Source: Rhodoplanes sp963712435 (lineage in GTDB: Bacteria > Pseudomonadota > Alphaproteobacteria > Rhizobiales > Xanthobacteraceae). From it: 64,000 bases of DNA. Where the stretch lies: NCBI GenBank assembly GCA_963712435.1, contig CAVQIB010000003.1, positions 682,001 through 746,000 on the forward strand, read 5' to 3'. This document shows positions 54,892-63,772 of this stretch, piece after piece. The position numbers were made by a program, and so were the translations under genes. Below the pieces are notes generated by a model. It saw only the letters and a list, made by a program, of their open reading frames with translations. It did not search any database and was not told the origin of the DNA. Each line of letters opens with the position of its first letter. Within the stretch, counting starts at the first letter, position 1.

Positions 54892-55593
54892 TCACGGCTT
54901 GAACGCGCCGTCCAGCCACCCCGCGAGCGCCGCCCGGCCTTTTTCCGCCGTGGCGCGGCCGAGCGCCGCCGCCTGCCGGCGAAGATCGCGCGGGTCCAGT
55001 CCCGCCTTGCCGAGCTCGACCGTATGCCCGATCAGCCACTGTTCGATGCGGGCGGGATCGACCTCGATGTGGAACTGCAGCCCGAGCAGGTTCGGGCCGA
55101 CCGAGAAAGCCTGGTTGGGGCAGGCCGGCGTGCTGGCGAGCCGGACCGCGTGCGCCGGAAGCGCAAAATTGTCGCCATGCCAGTGCAGGACCGGCGTCGT
55201 ATCGAATGCGCCGAGCCCGCCGGCGCGGCCGGCCTCGGTGAGCACGAGCGGCGACCAGCCGATCTCCTTCTGCGGCCCGGGCGCGACCGCAGCGCCGAGC
55301 GCCTTGGCCATCAGCTGCGCCCCGAGGCAGACGCCGAGCGTCGGCCTGGCCAAATCGAGCCGGGCCTTGATGGCGGCGAGTTCGCTGCGAAGAAACGGAT
55401 AGAGGTCCTCCTCGTAGACGCCGATCGGGCCGCCGAGGACGACGACGAGGTCGGGGGCGATCAGGGCCGCCGCATCGATATCCTCCACCCCTGCGTCCAG
55501 GTAGCGCACCGAGAAGCCGCGCGCCGCAAGCAGCGGCGCAAGCAGCCCGAGATCCTCGAAGGCGACGTGGCGGATGGCGACGCAGTCCGGCAT
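54892..55593 (-). CDS. Class I glutamine amidotransferase (GMP synthase-like)
   Basis: 233 aa from ATG 55593 (MPDCVAIRHVAFEDLG). Triad-type amidotransferase: nucleophile Cys in LGVCLGAQLMAKALG, His and Glu in LGLQFHIEVDPARIEQWL. PDLVVVLGGPIGVYEEDLYP is the usual family strand. Members of this stand-alone group hydrolyse glutamine or gamma-glutamyl compounds; no synthetase partner is fused. It starts 11 nt after the murC stop on the same strand, so it may be co-transcribed with division genes, which is unusual. Confidence 0.92.
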   Translation of the reverse strand: MPDCVAIRHVAFEDLGLLAPLLAARGFSVRYLDAGVEDIDAAALIAPDLVVVLGGPIGVYEEDLYPFLRSELAAIKARLDLARPTLGVCLGAQLMAKALGAAVAPGPQKEIGWSPLVLTEAGRAGGLGAFDTTPVLHWHGDNFALPAHAVRLASTPACPNQAFSVGPNLLGLQFHIEVDPARIEQWLIGHTVELGKAGLDPRDLRRQAAALGRATAEKGRAALAGWLDGAFKP

Positions 55594-55603
55594 CGGGCGC
55601 CCG

Positions 55604-57016
55604 CTAAGCCGCCTCGCCCAGGGCGGCGAGTTCGCCCGGCAAGGCATAGGCCCATTGCGTGATGTTGCCTGCGCCGAGACAGACGACGTAGTCGCCGGGC
55701 CGCGCGAGGTTCTTCACGAGCTGGGCGAGGTCGCGCTGCGCCTCGAGCGCGATCACATGCCGGTGCCCGCGCGCGCGGATGCCGGCGACGAGGCTGTCGC
55801 GGTCGATGCCGGCGATCGGCGCCTCGCCGGCGGCGTAGACCGGCGCGACGATCACCGTGTCGGCGTCGTTGAAGCAGGTGCAGAACTGTTCGAACAGCGA
55901 GGAGAGCCGGGAATAGCGGTGCGGCTGCATCACGGCGATGACCTGGCCCGCGGTCGTTTCGCGCGCGGCGCGGAGCGCCGCCGCGATCTCCACCGGATGA
56001 TGGCCATAGTCGTCGATCACCGTCACCCCGTTCCAGGCGCCGGTGCGGGTGAACCGCCGCCCGACGCCGGAAAAGCCCGCGAGCGCGCTGCGGATGCGCT
56101 CGTCGCCGACGCCGAGCTCGCGCGCGACCGCGATGCCCGCGGTGGCGTTGAGCGCATTGTGCCGGCCGGGCATCGGCAGCGTGAGATCGGCGATCTCGTG
56201 CCCCTCCACGCCGGGGCGGTCGCGAAACACCACGCTGAAATGCGAATGCCCGTCGCTGTGGTCGAGATAGAGCAGGCGCACATCGGCTTGCGGATTCTCG
56301 CCATAGGTGATGACGCGGCGATCCTCGATCCGTCCCACCAAGGTCTGCACCACGGGGTGATCGATGCACATCACGGCGAAGCCGTAGAAGGGCACGTTGT
56401 TGACGAAGGCCTGGAACGCCGCCTGCACGGCGTCGTAGGTGCCGAAATGATCGAGATGCTCAGGATCGATATTGGTGACGATCGCGACATCGGTCGGCAG
56501 CTTGAGGAAGGTGCCGTCCGATTCGTCGGCCTCGACCACCATCCAGTCGCCCGCGCCGAGCCGCGCATTGGTGCCGTACGCGTTGATGATGCCGCCATTG
56601 ATGACGGTGGGATCGAAGCCGCCGGCGTCGAGCAGCGATGCGACGAGCGAGGTCGTCGTCGTCTTGCCATGCGTTCCCGCGACGGCGACGCAGCTCTTCA
56701 GCCGCATCAGCTCGGCGAGCATTTCCGCCCGGCGCACCACGGGCAGGCGTTTTGCCCGCGCGGCGACGAGTTCGGGATTGTCGCGCTTGATCGCCGAGGA
56801 GACGACCACGACATCGGCGCCGTCGACGTTCTCCGCCGCGTGGCCGATCGCGACCGCGACGCCCTTCGCGCGCAGCCGCTTGACATTGGCGTTCTCGGCG
56901 ACGTCGGAGCCGGTCACCGAGTAGCCGAGATTGACCAGCACTTCGGCGATTCCGCTCATGCCGATTCCGCCGATGCCGACGAAATGCACCGGACCGATGT
57001 CGCGCGGCAGCTTCAT
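55604..57016 (-). CDS. murC: UDP-N-acetylmuramate--L-alanine ligase
   Basis: 470 aa from ATG 57016 (MKLPRDIGPVHFVGIGGIGM). Mur ligase domains: GIGGIGMSGIAEVLVNLGYS, P-loop VAGTHGKTTTTSLVASLLDA, NIDPEHLDHFGTYDAVQAAF and DDYGHHPVEIAAALRAARET. It adds L-Ala to UDP-MurNAc. Intact. A compact family B element lies directly upstream. Confidence 0.96.
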   Translation of the reverse strand: MKLPRDIGPVHFVGIGGIGMSGIAEVLVNLGYSVTGSDVAENANVKRLRAKGVAVAIGHAAENVDGADVVVVSSAIKRDNPELVAARAKRLPVVRRAEMLAELMRLKSCVAVAGTHGKTTTTSLVASLLDAGGFDPTVINGGIINAYGTNARLGAGDWMVVEADESDGTFLKLPTDVAIVTNIDPEHLDHFGTYDAVQAAFQAFVNNVPFYGFAVMCIDHPVVQTLVGRIEDRRVITYGENPQADVRLLYLDHSDGHSHFSVVFRDRPGVEGHEIADLTLPMPGRHNALNATAGIAVARELGVGDERIRSALAGFSGVGRRFTRTGAWNGVTVIDDYGHHPVEIAAALRAARETTAGQVIAVMQPHRYSRLSSLFEQFCTCFNDADTVIVAPVYAAGEAPIAGIDRDSLVAGIRARGHRHVIALEAQRDLAQLVKNLARPGDYVVCLGAGNITQWAYALPGELAALGEAA

Positions 57017-57037
57017 GCGTTCGTCTCCATTCCATTC

Positions 57038-57114
57038 GTCATGCCCGGCCTTGCGCCGGGCATCCACGTCCATCAGCCGGATACGTGGATGGCCGGGACG
57101 AGCCCGGCCATGAC
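57038..57114. repeat. Palindromic repeat, family B, compact inverted pair without cargo
   Basis: Two 32-nt arms (57038-57069 and 57083-57114) in inverted orientation around 13 nt. The right arm is an exact inverted copy of the left arm of the GIY-YIG element (54045-54076). It lies in the murG-murC gap. Confidence 0.88.
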
Positions 57115-57127
57115 ATGTGCAGGGCGC

Positions 57128-58312
57128 TTAATCAATCCGCTGGCCCGCTGCGTCGCCTGCTTCCGGCTTCGCATCGTCGCTCTGCTCGGTCTTCGCCTGC
57201 GTTTCGGGCTCGAGCTTCGCCACCTTCACAACGAGATCGGCGAGCCGGTCGGCCGCGTCGATGACGCCGATCTTGCGCGCGGCCGCCGCCATCGCCGGCA
57301 GCGTCGCTGGATCGCCGGTGAGCCGGGCGATCTCGGCCGCCAGGAACTCCGGCGAAAACGAGGACTGCTTGATGCGAATGGCGCCCCCCGCCTTCTCCAG
57401 CATTCCGGCATTGGCCATCTGGTCCTGGTCGAGCGCATGCGGCAGCGGAACGAGAATCGCCGGCCGCCCGATCGCCGCGAGTTCGGCGACGGTCGAGGCG
57501 CCCGCGCGCGAAATGACGAGATGGCTCGCGGCAATGCGCGCCGGCAGGTCGCGGAAGAACGGCCGCACCTCGGCCGGCACGCCGGTGCGCGCATAGGCCT
57601 CGCGGACCGGATAGAGGTCCTCGTCGCGCGCCTGCTGGACGATCATGAGCTTCGCCCGCAGCGAGACCGGCAGGAGATCGACCGCAGGCGGAACGATGTC
57701 CGCCATGATGCGCGCCCCCTGGCTGCCGCCGAAGACAAGCAGCCGGAACGGCGGCTCGACGCCCGGATAGGGCGTATTGGCCGCCTCGACGACCGCCGGG
57801 CGAACCGGATTGCCGGTATGCGTGGTCTTCGCCGCGAGGCGCGGATCATGCCCGAACAGGCCGGGAAAGCCGGTGGCGATGGCGGCGACGCGGGACGCGA
57901 GCAGGCGGTTCGCGCGGCCCGGCACCCCGTTCTGCTCGTGGATGAGGCTCGGTATTCCCCGCAGCCAGGCGGCGAGCACGGGCGGAATGGTCGGATAGCC
58001 GCCGAAGCCCACGACCGCGGCCGGCTGGATACGCCCGAACAGGCGGTACGCCTTGAGAATGCCGCGACCGAGAACATAGCTCGTGCGCAGGACCGAAGCA
58101 GGATCGCGCCCGCGCAAAGTGTCGCTCGGGATGATGTGGGTCGTCGCGGCCGGAAACGCCTCGCCGTAGCGCGTGGCCCGTTCGTCGGTGACGAGATCGA
58201 CACGGATCTTGCGCGCCTGGAGGGCGACGGCGAGCGCTTCGGCCGGGAACAGATGACCGCCGGTGCCGCCCGCAGCCACCACGACGAGGGGCAGGCGTTC
58301 CGGCTCGGTCAT
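57128..58312 (-). CDS. murG: UDP-N-acetylglucosamine--lipid-PP-MurNAc-pentapeptide GlcNAc transferase
   Basis: 394 aa, intact. GT-B glycosyltransferase: VVAAGGTGGHLFPAEALAVA (N-terminal G loop), GFGGYPTIPPVLAAWLRGIP, LIHEQNGVPGRANRLLA, LVFGGSQGARIMADIVPPAV, and the UDP-GlcNAc site SRAGASTVAELAAIGRPAIL. It makes lipid II at the inner face of the membrane. The start overlaps the ftsW stop by one base. The C-terminal tail (ETQAKTEQSDDAKPEAGDAA) is a low-complexity extension. Confidence 0.96.
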   Translation of the reverse strand: MTEPERLPLVVVAAGGTGGHLFPAEALAVALQARKIRVDLVTDERATRYGEAFPAATTHIIPSDTLRGRDPASVLRTSYVLGRGILKAYRLFGRIQPAAVVGFGGYPTIPPVLAAWLRGIPSLIHEQNGVPGRANRLLASRVAAIATGFPGLFGHDPRLAAKTTHTGNPVRPAVVEAANTPYPGVEPPFRLLVFGGSQGARIMADIVPPAVDLLPVSLRAKLMIVQQARDEDLYPVREAYARTGVPAEVRPFFRDLPARIAASHLVISRAGASTVAELAAIGRPAILVPLPHALDQDQMANAGMLEKAGGAIRIKQSSFSPEFLAAEIARLTGDPATLPAMAAAARKIGVIDAADRLADLVVKVAKLEPETQAKTEQSDDAKPEAGDAAGQRID

Positions 58313-59466
58313 CAGGCTGTGTGTCCCATGAAGGCCGGATCGCCGGGCGCCGCGATCAGTTCCGCCCGCGGCTGCTCGCGCAGCAGCGCAAGCAGCATGC
58401 CGACGCCATAGGCGAGCGAAATCATCGAGGAACCGCCATAGGAGATGAACGGCAGCGTCATGCCCTTGGCCGGGATGAGCGCGAGATTGACCGCCATGTT
58501 GATCGCCGATTGCGCGCCGAACAGGATGGCGAGCCCCGCCGCCGCGAAGCGCGTGAACGGGTCGTGCTTGCGAAGCGCGCCGACGAGCGCGCGCAGCACG
58601 ATGAACGCAAACAAGGCCACCAGCATCAGGCAGACCACGATGCCGAACTCCTCCGCCGCCACCGCAAACACGAAATCGGCATGGCTATCGGGCAGGATGC
58701 GCTTGACCGTCCCCTCCCCCGGCCCGCGCCCGAACCATCCGCCAGTCATGAAGGATTCGAGTGCGGCGTCGATCTGGAAGGTGTCGCCCGAGGCGGGATC
58801 GAGGAAGCGCTTCACGCGCCGCGCCACATGCGGGATGGTGGCGTAAGCGCCAATTCCACCCGCGACCGCCACGCCGCCCAGCACGAGCACCCACACGAAA
58901 CGCATTCCCGTCATGAAGAACAACGCGCCGAATACGAGCGCGATCAGGAGCGTCTGCCCGAAATCGGGCTGCAACACAAGAACCGTGATGACGGCGATGA
59001 GCGCCACCGTGGCGAGCGTATTGGCCGGCACATCGGCCTTCCGGCTTGATTCGGCGAACAGCCAGGCGGTCAGGATGACGAAGGCGGGTTTGAGAAACTC
59101 CGAGGGCTGAATGTTCACCCCGGCGAGCACGAGCCAGCGGCGCGCTCCCTTCACCTCGGCGCCGTAATAAAGCGTGGCGACCGTGAGCCCGAGACTGACG
59201 ATGAAGACGACCAGCGCGAGCCGGCGGATCTGGCGCGGCGAAAGGAACGCCACGGTCAGCATCACCGCGATCGCCGGCATGAGATACAAAATATGGCGGT
59301 TGACGAAGTGGAATGCGTCGAGACCTAGCCGGGCCGCGACGGGGGGACTGGCGGCAAGCGACAGGATGATGCCGGCGAGCATCAAGGCGATGAGCGCCAG
59401 GAGCATCAGCCGGTCGACGGTCCACCACCAGTCGGAAAACGGGGTGCGTTCGACGCGCGAAACCAT
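58312..59466 (-). CDS. ftsW: Lipid II polymerase / cell division protein FtsW
   Basis: 384 aa from ATG 59466 with GGAGAAGGA just upstream. SEDS protein of about ten membrane segments with the hallmark loops RRWLVLAGVNIQPSEFLKPA, LQPDFGQTLLIALVFGALFF, GGWFGRGPGEGTVKRILPDS (loop 4 catalytic region), HADFVFAVAAEEFGIVVCLM and FISYGGSSMISLAYGVGMLL. It polymerises septal peptidoglycan together with FtsI. First gene seen of the minus-strand division cluster in this window; murD and mraY are not next to it here. Confidence 0.95.
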   Translation of the reverse strand: MVSRVERTPFSDWWWTVDRLMLLALIALMLAGIILSLAASPPVAARLGLDAFHFVNRHILYLMPAIAVMLTVAFLSPRQIRRLALVVFIVSLGLTVATLYYGAEVKGARRWLVLAGVNIQPSEFLKPAFVILTAWLFAESSRKADVPANTLATVALIAVITVLVLQPDFGQTLLIALVFGALFFMTGMRFVWVLVLGGVAVAGGIGAYATIPHVARRVKRFLDPASGDTFQIDAALESFMTGGWFGRGPGEGTVKRILPDSHADFVFAVAAEEFGIVVCLMLVALFAFIVLRALVGALRKHDPFTRFAAAGLAILFGAQSAINMAVNLALIPAKGMTLPFISYGGSSMISLAYGVGMLLALLREQPRAELIAAPGDPAFMGHTA

Positions 59467-59709
59467 GGTCCTTCTCCGCAACGCCGCGAGCCCGCCTGAG
59501 ACTCCGGCGCCTTACTGTTGCTCCGACTATGGTTTCCAGTCGATTAAGAGAGGCTTCGCGAATATCGCGCCGCGCGCAAGGCGCCATGCCGCGCGCGACC
59601 CTACCAGCGCGCGATCGTGCCTGCCGCGATTCAGGCAAGCGCCACCCTGTGCTATCGATAGGCCGACCGGCTAATCCGCCCGATGACCGGTGCTTGGAAG
59701 GAGTTTGCG

Positions 59710-60501
59710 TTGATCGATTGGCTTCACGACTTGCCGCCCTTGCAGGGCGCAGCCCTTGTTATCGCCGTCTTCCTCCTGCCGACCCTGCTCGGGTCGATCT
59801 TTTTCCAGCCGATGGTCGGGTGGCTCGTCTCACGCGAAAAGAACGCCAACACGCCGGTCGGATTCCTGCTGAACGCCTTCACGCTCTATTACGGCGTGCT
59901 GCTGGCGCTGCTCTCCATCGCCGTGTTCGAGAACTACAACAAGGCCGAGGACGCGATCGCGCACGAGGCGTCCAGCCTGATCGCGCTTTACCGCAACGTG
60001 ATCGGCTACCCCGAGCCCGTGCGCACATCGCTGGTGAACAATTTGCGCCGCTATGTCGAGGAAGAGACCACCCCCGCCGCATGGCGGGCGCGATCCCTTG
60101 ACCAATTCAGCACGGCGGGAACCTCGCTGGTCGATGAGCTCAATCGGCAGCTCGTGACCTTCAAGCCGGAAGGCCAGCCCGGCGACGAGGCCCTGCACAG
60201 CGCAACGCTGCGCAGCTTCAGCGACTTCATCGGGCGGCGGCGCGACCGCATCCAGGCCATGGGCACGTCCATCCCGCCCGTCATCTGGTATGTCGTGCTG
60301 ATCGGAGCGGCGTTGAACGCCTTCGTCCTGTGGCTGTTCGATCTCAGCCGCGTGACCCACCTCATTCTCGGCGGCGTGCTGAGCTTTTTCATCGGGCTCG
60401 TCATATACATGGTGGCCGCCCTCGACGATCCGTTCCGCGGCGCCAACGGGCTTGGCCCGGACTACCTCCTCTACGCGCATGCCCGCATGCGCCCGCTGTG
60501 A
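59710..60501 (+). CDS. DUF4239 (bestrophin-like) membrane protein
   Basis: 263 aa from TTG 59710, chosen because AAGGAG lies 6 nt upstream; ATG 59683 would add nine residues. Membrane segments at the N-terminus (LQGAALVIAVFLLPTLLGSI, VGFLLNAFTLYYGVLLALLS) and C-terminus (VIWYVVLIGAALNAFVLWLF, HLILGGVLSFFIGLVIYMVA) enclose a helical soluble part (YNKAEDAIAHEASSLIALYR). DALDDPFRG-like ALDDPFRG near the end is typical of the family. Function unknown; sometimes grouped with bestrophin-like channels. It lies 21 nt before dctQ. Confidence 0.85.
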   Translation: MIDWLHDLPPLQGAALVIAVFLLPTLLGSIFFQPMVGWLVSREKNANTPVGFLLNAFTLYYGVLLALLSIAVFENYNKAEDAIAHEASSLIALYRNVIGYPEPVRTSLVNNLRRYVEEETTPAAWRARSLDQFSTAGTSLVDELNRQLVTFKPEGQPGDEALHSATLRSFSDFIGRRRDRIQAMGTSIPPVIWYVVLIGAALNAFVLWLFDLSRVTHLILGGVLSFFIGLVIYMVAALDDPFRGANGLGPDYLLYAHARMRPL

Positions 60502-60522
60502 GCCTGCCCTGGGGATCGCGCC

Positions 60523-61068
60523 ATGATTCGCGCCGCGCTCGACCGCCTCTACCTGTTCGCGGGATATCTGGCGGGCCTGTTCATGATCGCGATCTTCGTG
60601 CTGATGATGATCCTCTCGGCAGGCCGCCCGCTCGGCGTCAATGTGCCGGCGGGGGACGACCTCGTGTCCTGGTGCATGGCGGCGATGGCCTTTCTCGGAC
60701 TCGCCTACACGTTCCGGCGGGGCGAGATGATCCGCGTCGGCCTCGTCATCGATCTCGTGACGGGCCGGGCGCGGCGGGTGATGGAATTGGTCGCGCTCAC
60801 CATCGGCTGCGGCTTCGTCGGCTTCTTCGCCTGGCATGCGGCGGCGATGACCTACGATTCCTGGCGCTTCGACGACATGTCGCAGGGCGTGCTTGTCGTG
60901 CCCTTGTGGATTCCGCAGCTCGGCTATTCCGGCGGACTCGTGATCCTGTTCATCGCCTTCGTGGACGAACTGATCCATGTCGCCGGCGGCGGCGCCCCCC
61001 GGTACGAAAAGCCCAAGCCACAGACGGCGGAAGAGGTCGTCGACCAGGCGATCCAGAGCGGGGTGTGA
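60523..61068 (+). CDS. dctQ: TRAP transporter small permease
   Basis: 181 aa. Four membrane segments (LYLFAGYLAGLFMIAIFVLM, DLVSWCMAAMAFLGLAYTFR, LVALTIGCGFVGFFAWHAAA, LGYSGGLVILFIAFVDELIH) and the DctQ-type RRGEMIRVGLVIDLV loop. It pairs with the large permease DctM and a periplasmic DctP protein, both encoded downstream; uptake is driven by ion gradients. A family A repeat region separates it from dctM. Confidence 0.92.
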   Translation: MIRAALDRLYLFAGYLAGLFMIAIFVLMMILSAGRPLGVNVPAGDDLVSWCMAAMAFLGLAYTFRRGEMIRVGLVIDLVTGRARRVMELVALTIGCGFVGFFAWHAAAMTYDSWRFDDMSQGVLVVPLWIPQLGYSGGLVILFIAFVDELIHVAGGGAPRYEKPKPQTAEEVVDQAIQSGV

Positions 61069-61099
61069 GGGGTGATGCTTCCGCGCGACCTTGCCCTTG

Positions 61100-61395
61100 C
61101 CTCTCTCCGCCCGCGGGACCACTCATCCTCCGCCGCGCCTCGGGGAAGGGAAACCGTCCATCCCAGGCAGGCATGCGCAGCCTGCGCAGGCTTGCCTGCG
61201 TCGGCGGTGGAGGAGATGGAATATCGTCGGCCGCCGCCTGCCCCCTCCACCATGCTGCGCATGGTCCCCCTCCCCCCTTTCAGGGGGGAGGATGAACTAA
61301 GGTCGACAGACCGTTTCTGTCTGGCCGCGCGACCGCAGTCTGCCACTCACCCGCTGCGCTCGTCGAACCTCTCTCCGTTCGCGAGAGGTGAAGCT
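61100..61395. repeat. Family A repeat cluster within the TRAP operon
   Basis: A 296-bp stretch with several hairpins: an ATCCTCCGCC...GGCGGTGGAGGAGAT pair (about 61125-61217), GCAGCCTGCGCAGGCTTGC (about 61176-61194), CCCCCTCCCCCCTTTCAGGG (near 61266-61290) and CCTCTCTCCG-TTCG-CGAGAGG (about 61369-61388). At least two family A units appear nested or abutted. No gene is seen here. Confidence 0.7.
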
Positions 61396-61406
61396 GCGGG
61401 CGGATC

Positions 61407-62732
61407 ATGATCGAACTCCTGCAGATCGCGCTGCTTCTCCTCGCCCTGCTCGCGGCGCTGCTCGCCGGCGGGGTGTGGATCGCGATCGCGCTGATGGCGT
61501 GCGGCTGGGTCGGCATGCAGTTCGTCGGCGGCAACATTCCGGCCGGCCGCGTGCTCGCGACGACGATCTGGGGCAACAGCGCCTCGTGGACGCTCGCCGC
61601 GCTGCCGCTGTTCATCTGGATGGGCGAGATCCTGTTCCGCACCCGCCTGTCGGAGGAGATGTTCCGCGGGCTCGCGCCCTGGCTCAACTGGCTGCCCGGG
61701 CCGGCTGATGCACGTCAACGTGCTCGCCTGCGGCATCTTCGGCTCGGTGTCGGGCTCGTCGGCCGCGACCTGCGCGACCGTCGCCAAGATCGCGCTGCCC
61801 GAACTGAAGAAGCGCGGCTATGACGAGACGGTCAGCCTCGGCTCGCTCGCCGGCGCCGGCACGCTCGGCATTCTCATTCCGCCTTCGATCACCATGGTGG
61901 TCTACGCGGTCGCCGCCAATGTCTCGATCATCCAGGTGTTCCTCGCCGGCTTCCTGCCCGGCCTCCTCGTGATGGCGCTCTACTCGCGGCTACATCGATC
62001 GTCTGGTCGCTGCTGCAATCCCGAGCAAGACGCCGCCCGCCGATCCGCCCATGCCATTGCGGCGAGAAGCTGCAGCGAATCGGCCAAGCTGCATCCCGCT
62101 CGGCCTGCTGATCGGCTTCGTGTTCCTCTCGCTGCTGCTCGGCTGGGCGACGGCGACCGAGTGCGCCGCCTGGGGCGTGCTCGGCTCGCTCGCGCATCGC
62201 CTGGTGGCACGGCGCGCTGACGCTGGACGCTCGTTCTGGGACAGCGTCATGGGCACGACGCGGGTCACCTGCATGATCATGCTGATCCTGGCCGGCGCCT
62301 CCTTCATGTCGACCTCGATGGCCTATACCGGCATTCCGGTGGCGCTCGCGAACTGGGTCGACGGCCTGCAGCCTGTCGCCCCTATGCGCTGATCGCGGCG
62401 CTCACGGTCATGTACATCCTGCTCGGCACGGCGCTCGACGGCATCTCGATGATCGTGCTGACGACCGCGGTGGTCATCCCGATGGTCAAGCAGGCCGGCT
62501 TCGATCTCGTCTGGTTCGGCATCTTCCTCGTGCTGGTCGTCGAGATGGCCGAGGTCTCGCCGCCGGTCGGCTTCAACCTGTTCGTGCTGCAGACGATGAG
62601 CGGCAAGGATTCGCAACACGGTCGCGCGCGCCGCGCTGCCGTTCTTCTTCCTGCTGGTCGCGGCGGTGGCGCATCATCACCGTATTTCCGGATATCGTGA
62701 TGTTGCTGCCGCGCATGGCGTTCCCGGACTGA
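61407..62732 (+). CDS. dctM: TRAP transporter large permease, many frameshifts
   Basis: About 435 aa over seven or more shifts (near 61700, 61985-62090, 62200-62225, 62378, 62388, 62610, 62665). Conserved blocks: LPLFIWMGEILFRTRLSEEM, HVNVLACGIFGSVSGSSAAT, LGILIPPSITMVVYAVAANV, IGFVFLSLLLGWATATECAA, AYTGIPVALANWVDGL, LGTALDGISMIVLTTAVVIP and VEMAEVSPPVGFNLFVLQTM. These are the signature loops of DctM/SiaM. Deleting single extra bases (for example the second C in GGGCCGG near 61700) restores the frame. Confidence 0.9.
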
Positions 62733-62756
62733 GACTGCAACAGGAGGAGCACATCG

Positions 62757-63751
62757 ATGATCCGCACGGTCGTGTCGGCCGCCTTCGCCCTCGGCGTCGC
62801 CCTGCTGGCGCCGCAAGACCCGGCGGCGGCCCAGACGAAATGGAACCTGCCCGCCGCCTATCCGCCCGACAATCCGCACACCGAGAACCTCGTTCGCCTT
62901 CGCCAAGGACGTCGAGCGACGGCGACCGGCGGCAAGCTGCAGATCACCGTGCATGCCGGCGCCTCGCTGTTCAAGGCGCCGGAGATCAAGCGCGCCGTGC
63001 AGACCGGCCAGGCGCAGGTCGGGCGAGGTGCTGATCTCGATCCACGAGAACGAGGACCCGGTGTTCGGCCTCGACGTGGTGCCGTTCCTCGCAACGAGCT
63101 ACGCCGACAGTCGACGAAGCTGTGGGAGGCGTCGAAGCGCGGCGATGGAGAAGAAGCTCGCCGCGCAGGGCATGATGGTGCTGTTCGCCGTGCCGTGGGC
63201 GCCGCAGGGCATCTACGCCAAGAAGGACATCAACTCGGTCGACGACATGAAGGGCCTGAAGTGGCGCGCCTACAATGTCGGCACCACGCGCATCGCCGAA
63301 CTGGTCGGCGCGCAGCCGGTGACGATCCAGGCGGCCGAGCTGCCGCAGGCGCTGGCGACCGGCGTCGTCAACTCCTTCATGACCTCGGGCTCGACCGGCT
63401 ACGACAGCAAGGTCTGGGAGACGCATGACCCACTTCTACGACACGCAGGCCTGGATCCCGAAGAACATCACCTTCGTCAACAAGGCGGCGTTCGACGCGC
63501 TCGACAAGCCGACGCAGGACGCGCTGCTCAAGGCCGCGGCCGCGGCCGAGGAGCGCGGCTGGAAGCTCGCCGAGGAAAAGGCCGACGTGGTATCTGCGAG
63601 CAGCTCACGGCCAAGGGCATGAAGGTGCAGCCGCCGAGCGCCAGCGCTGAACGACGGCTTCAAGAAGATCGGCGAGCAGCTCACCGCCGACTGGCTCAAG
63701 AAGGCCGGCGCCGACGGCCAGGCGATCGTCGACGCCTACAAGAAGATGTGA
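62757..63751 (+). CDS. dctP: TRAP transporter periplasmic solute-binding protein, frameshifted
   Basis: About 330 aa. AGGAGG 9 nt before ATG 62757 marks the start; MIRTVVSAAFALGVALLAPQ is a signal peptide. After shifts near 62893, 62925, 63025 and 63110 the DctP blocks appear: KLQITVHAGASLFKAPEIKR, VLISIHENEDPVFGLDVVPF, LFAVPWAPQGIYAKKDINSV and KWRAYNVGTTRIAELVGAQP, with the substrate-carboxylate Arg in WRAYN. VNSFMTSGSTGYDSKVWE follows. The end reads KKIGEQLTADWLKKAGADGQ. The substrate is probably an organic acid; identity unknown. Confidence 0.9.
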
Positions 63752-63772
63752 CGACTCCTGCTCCCGCGGTCC

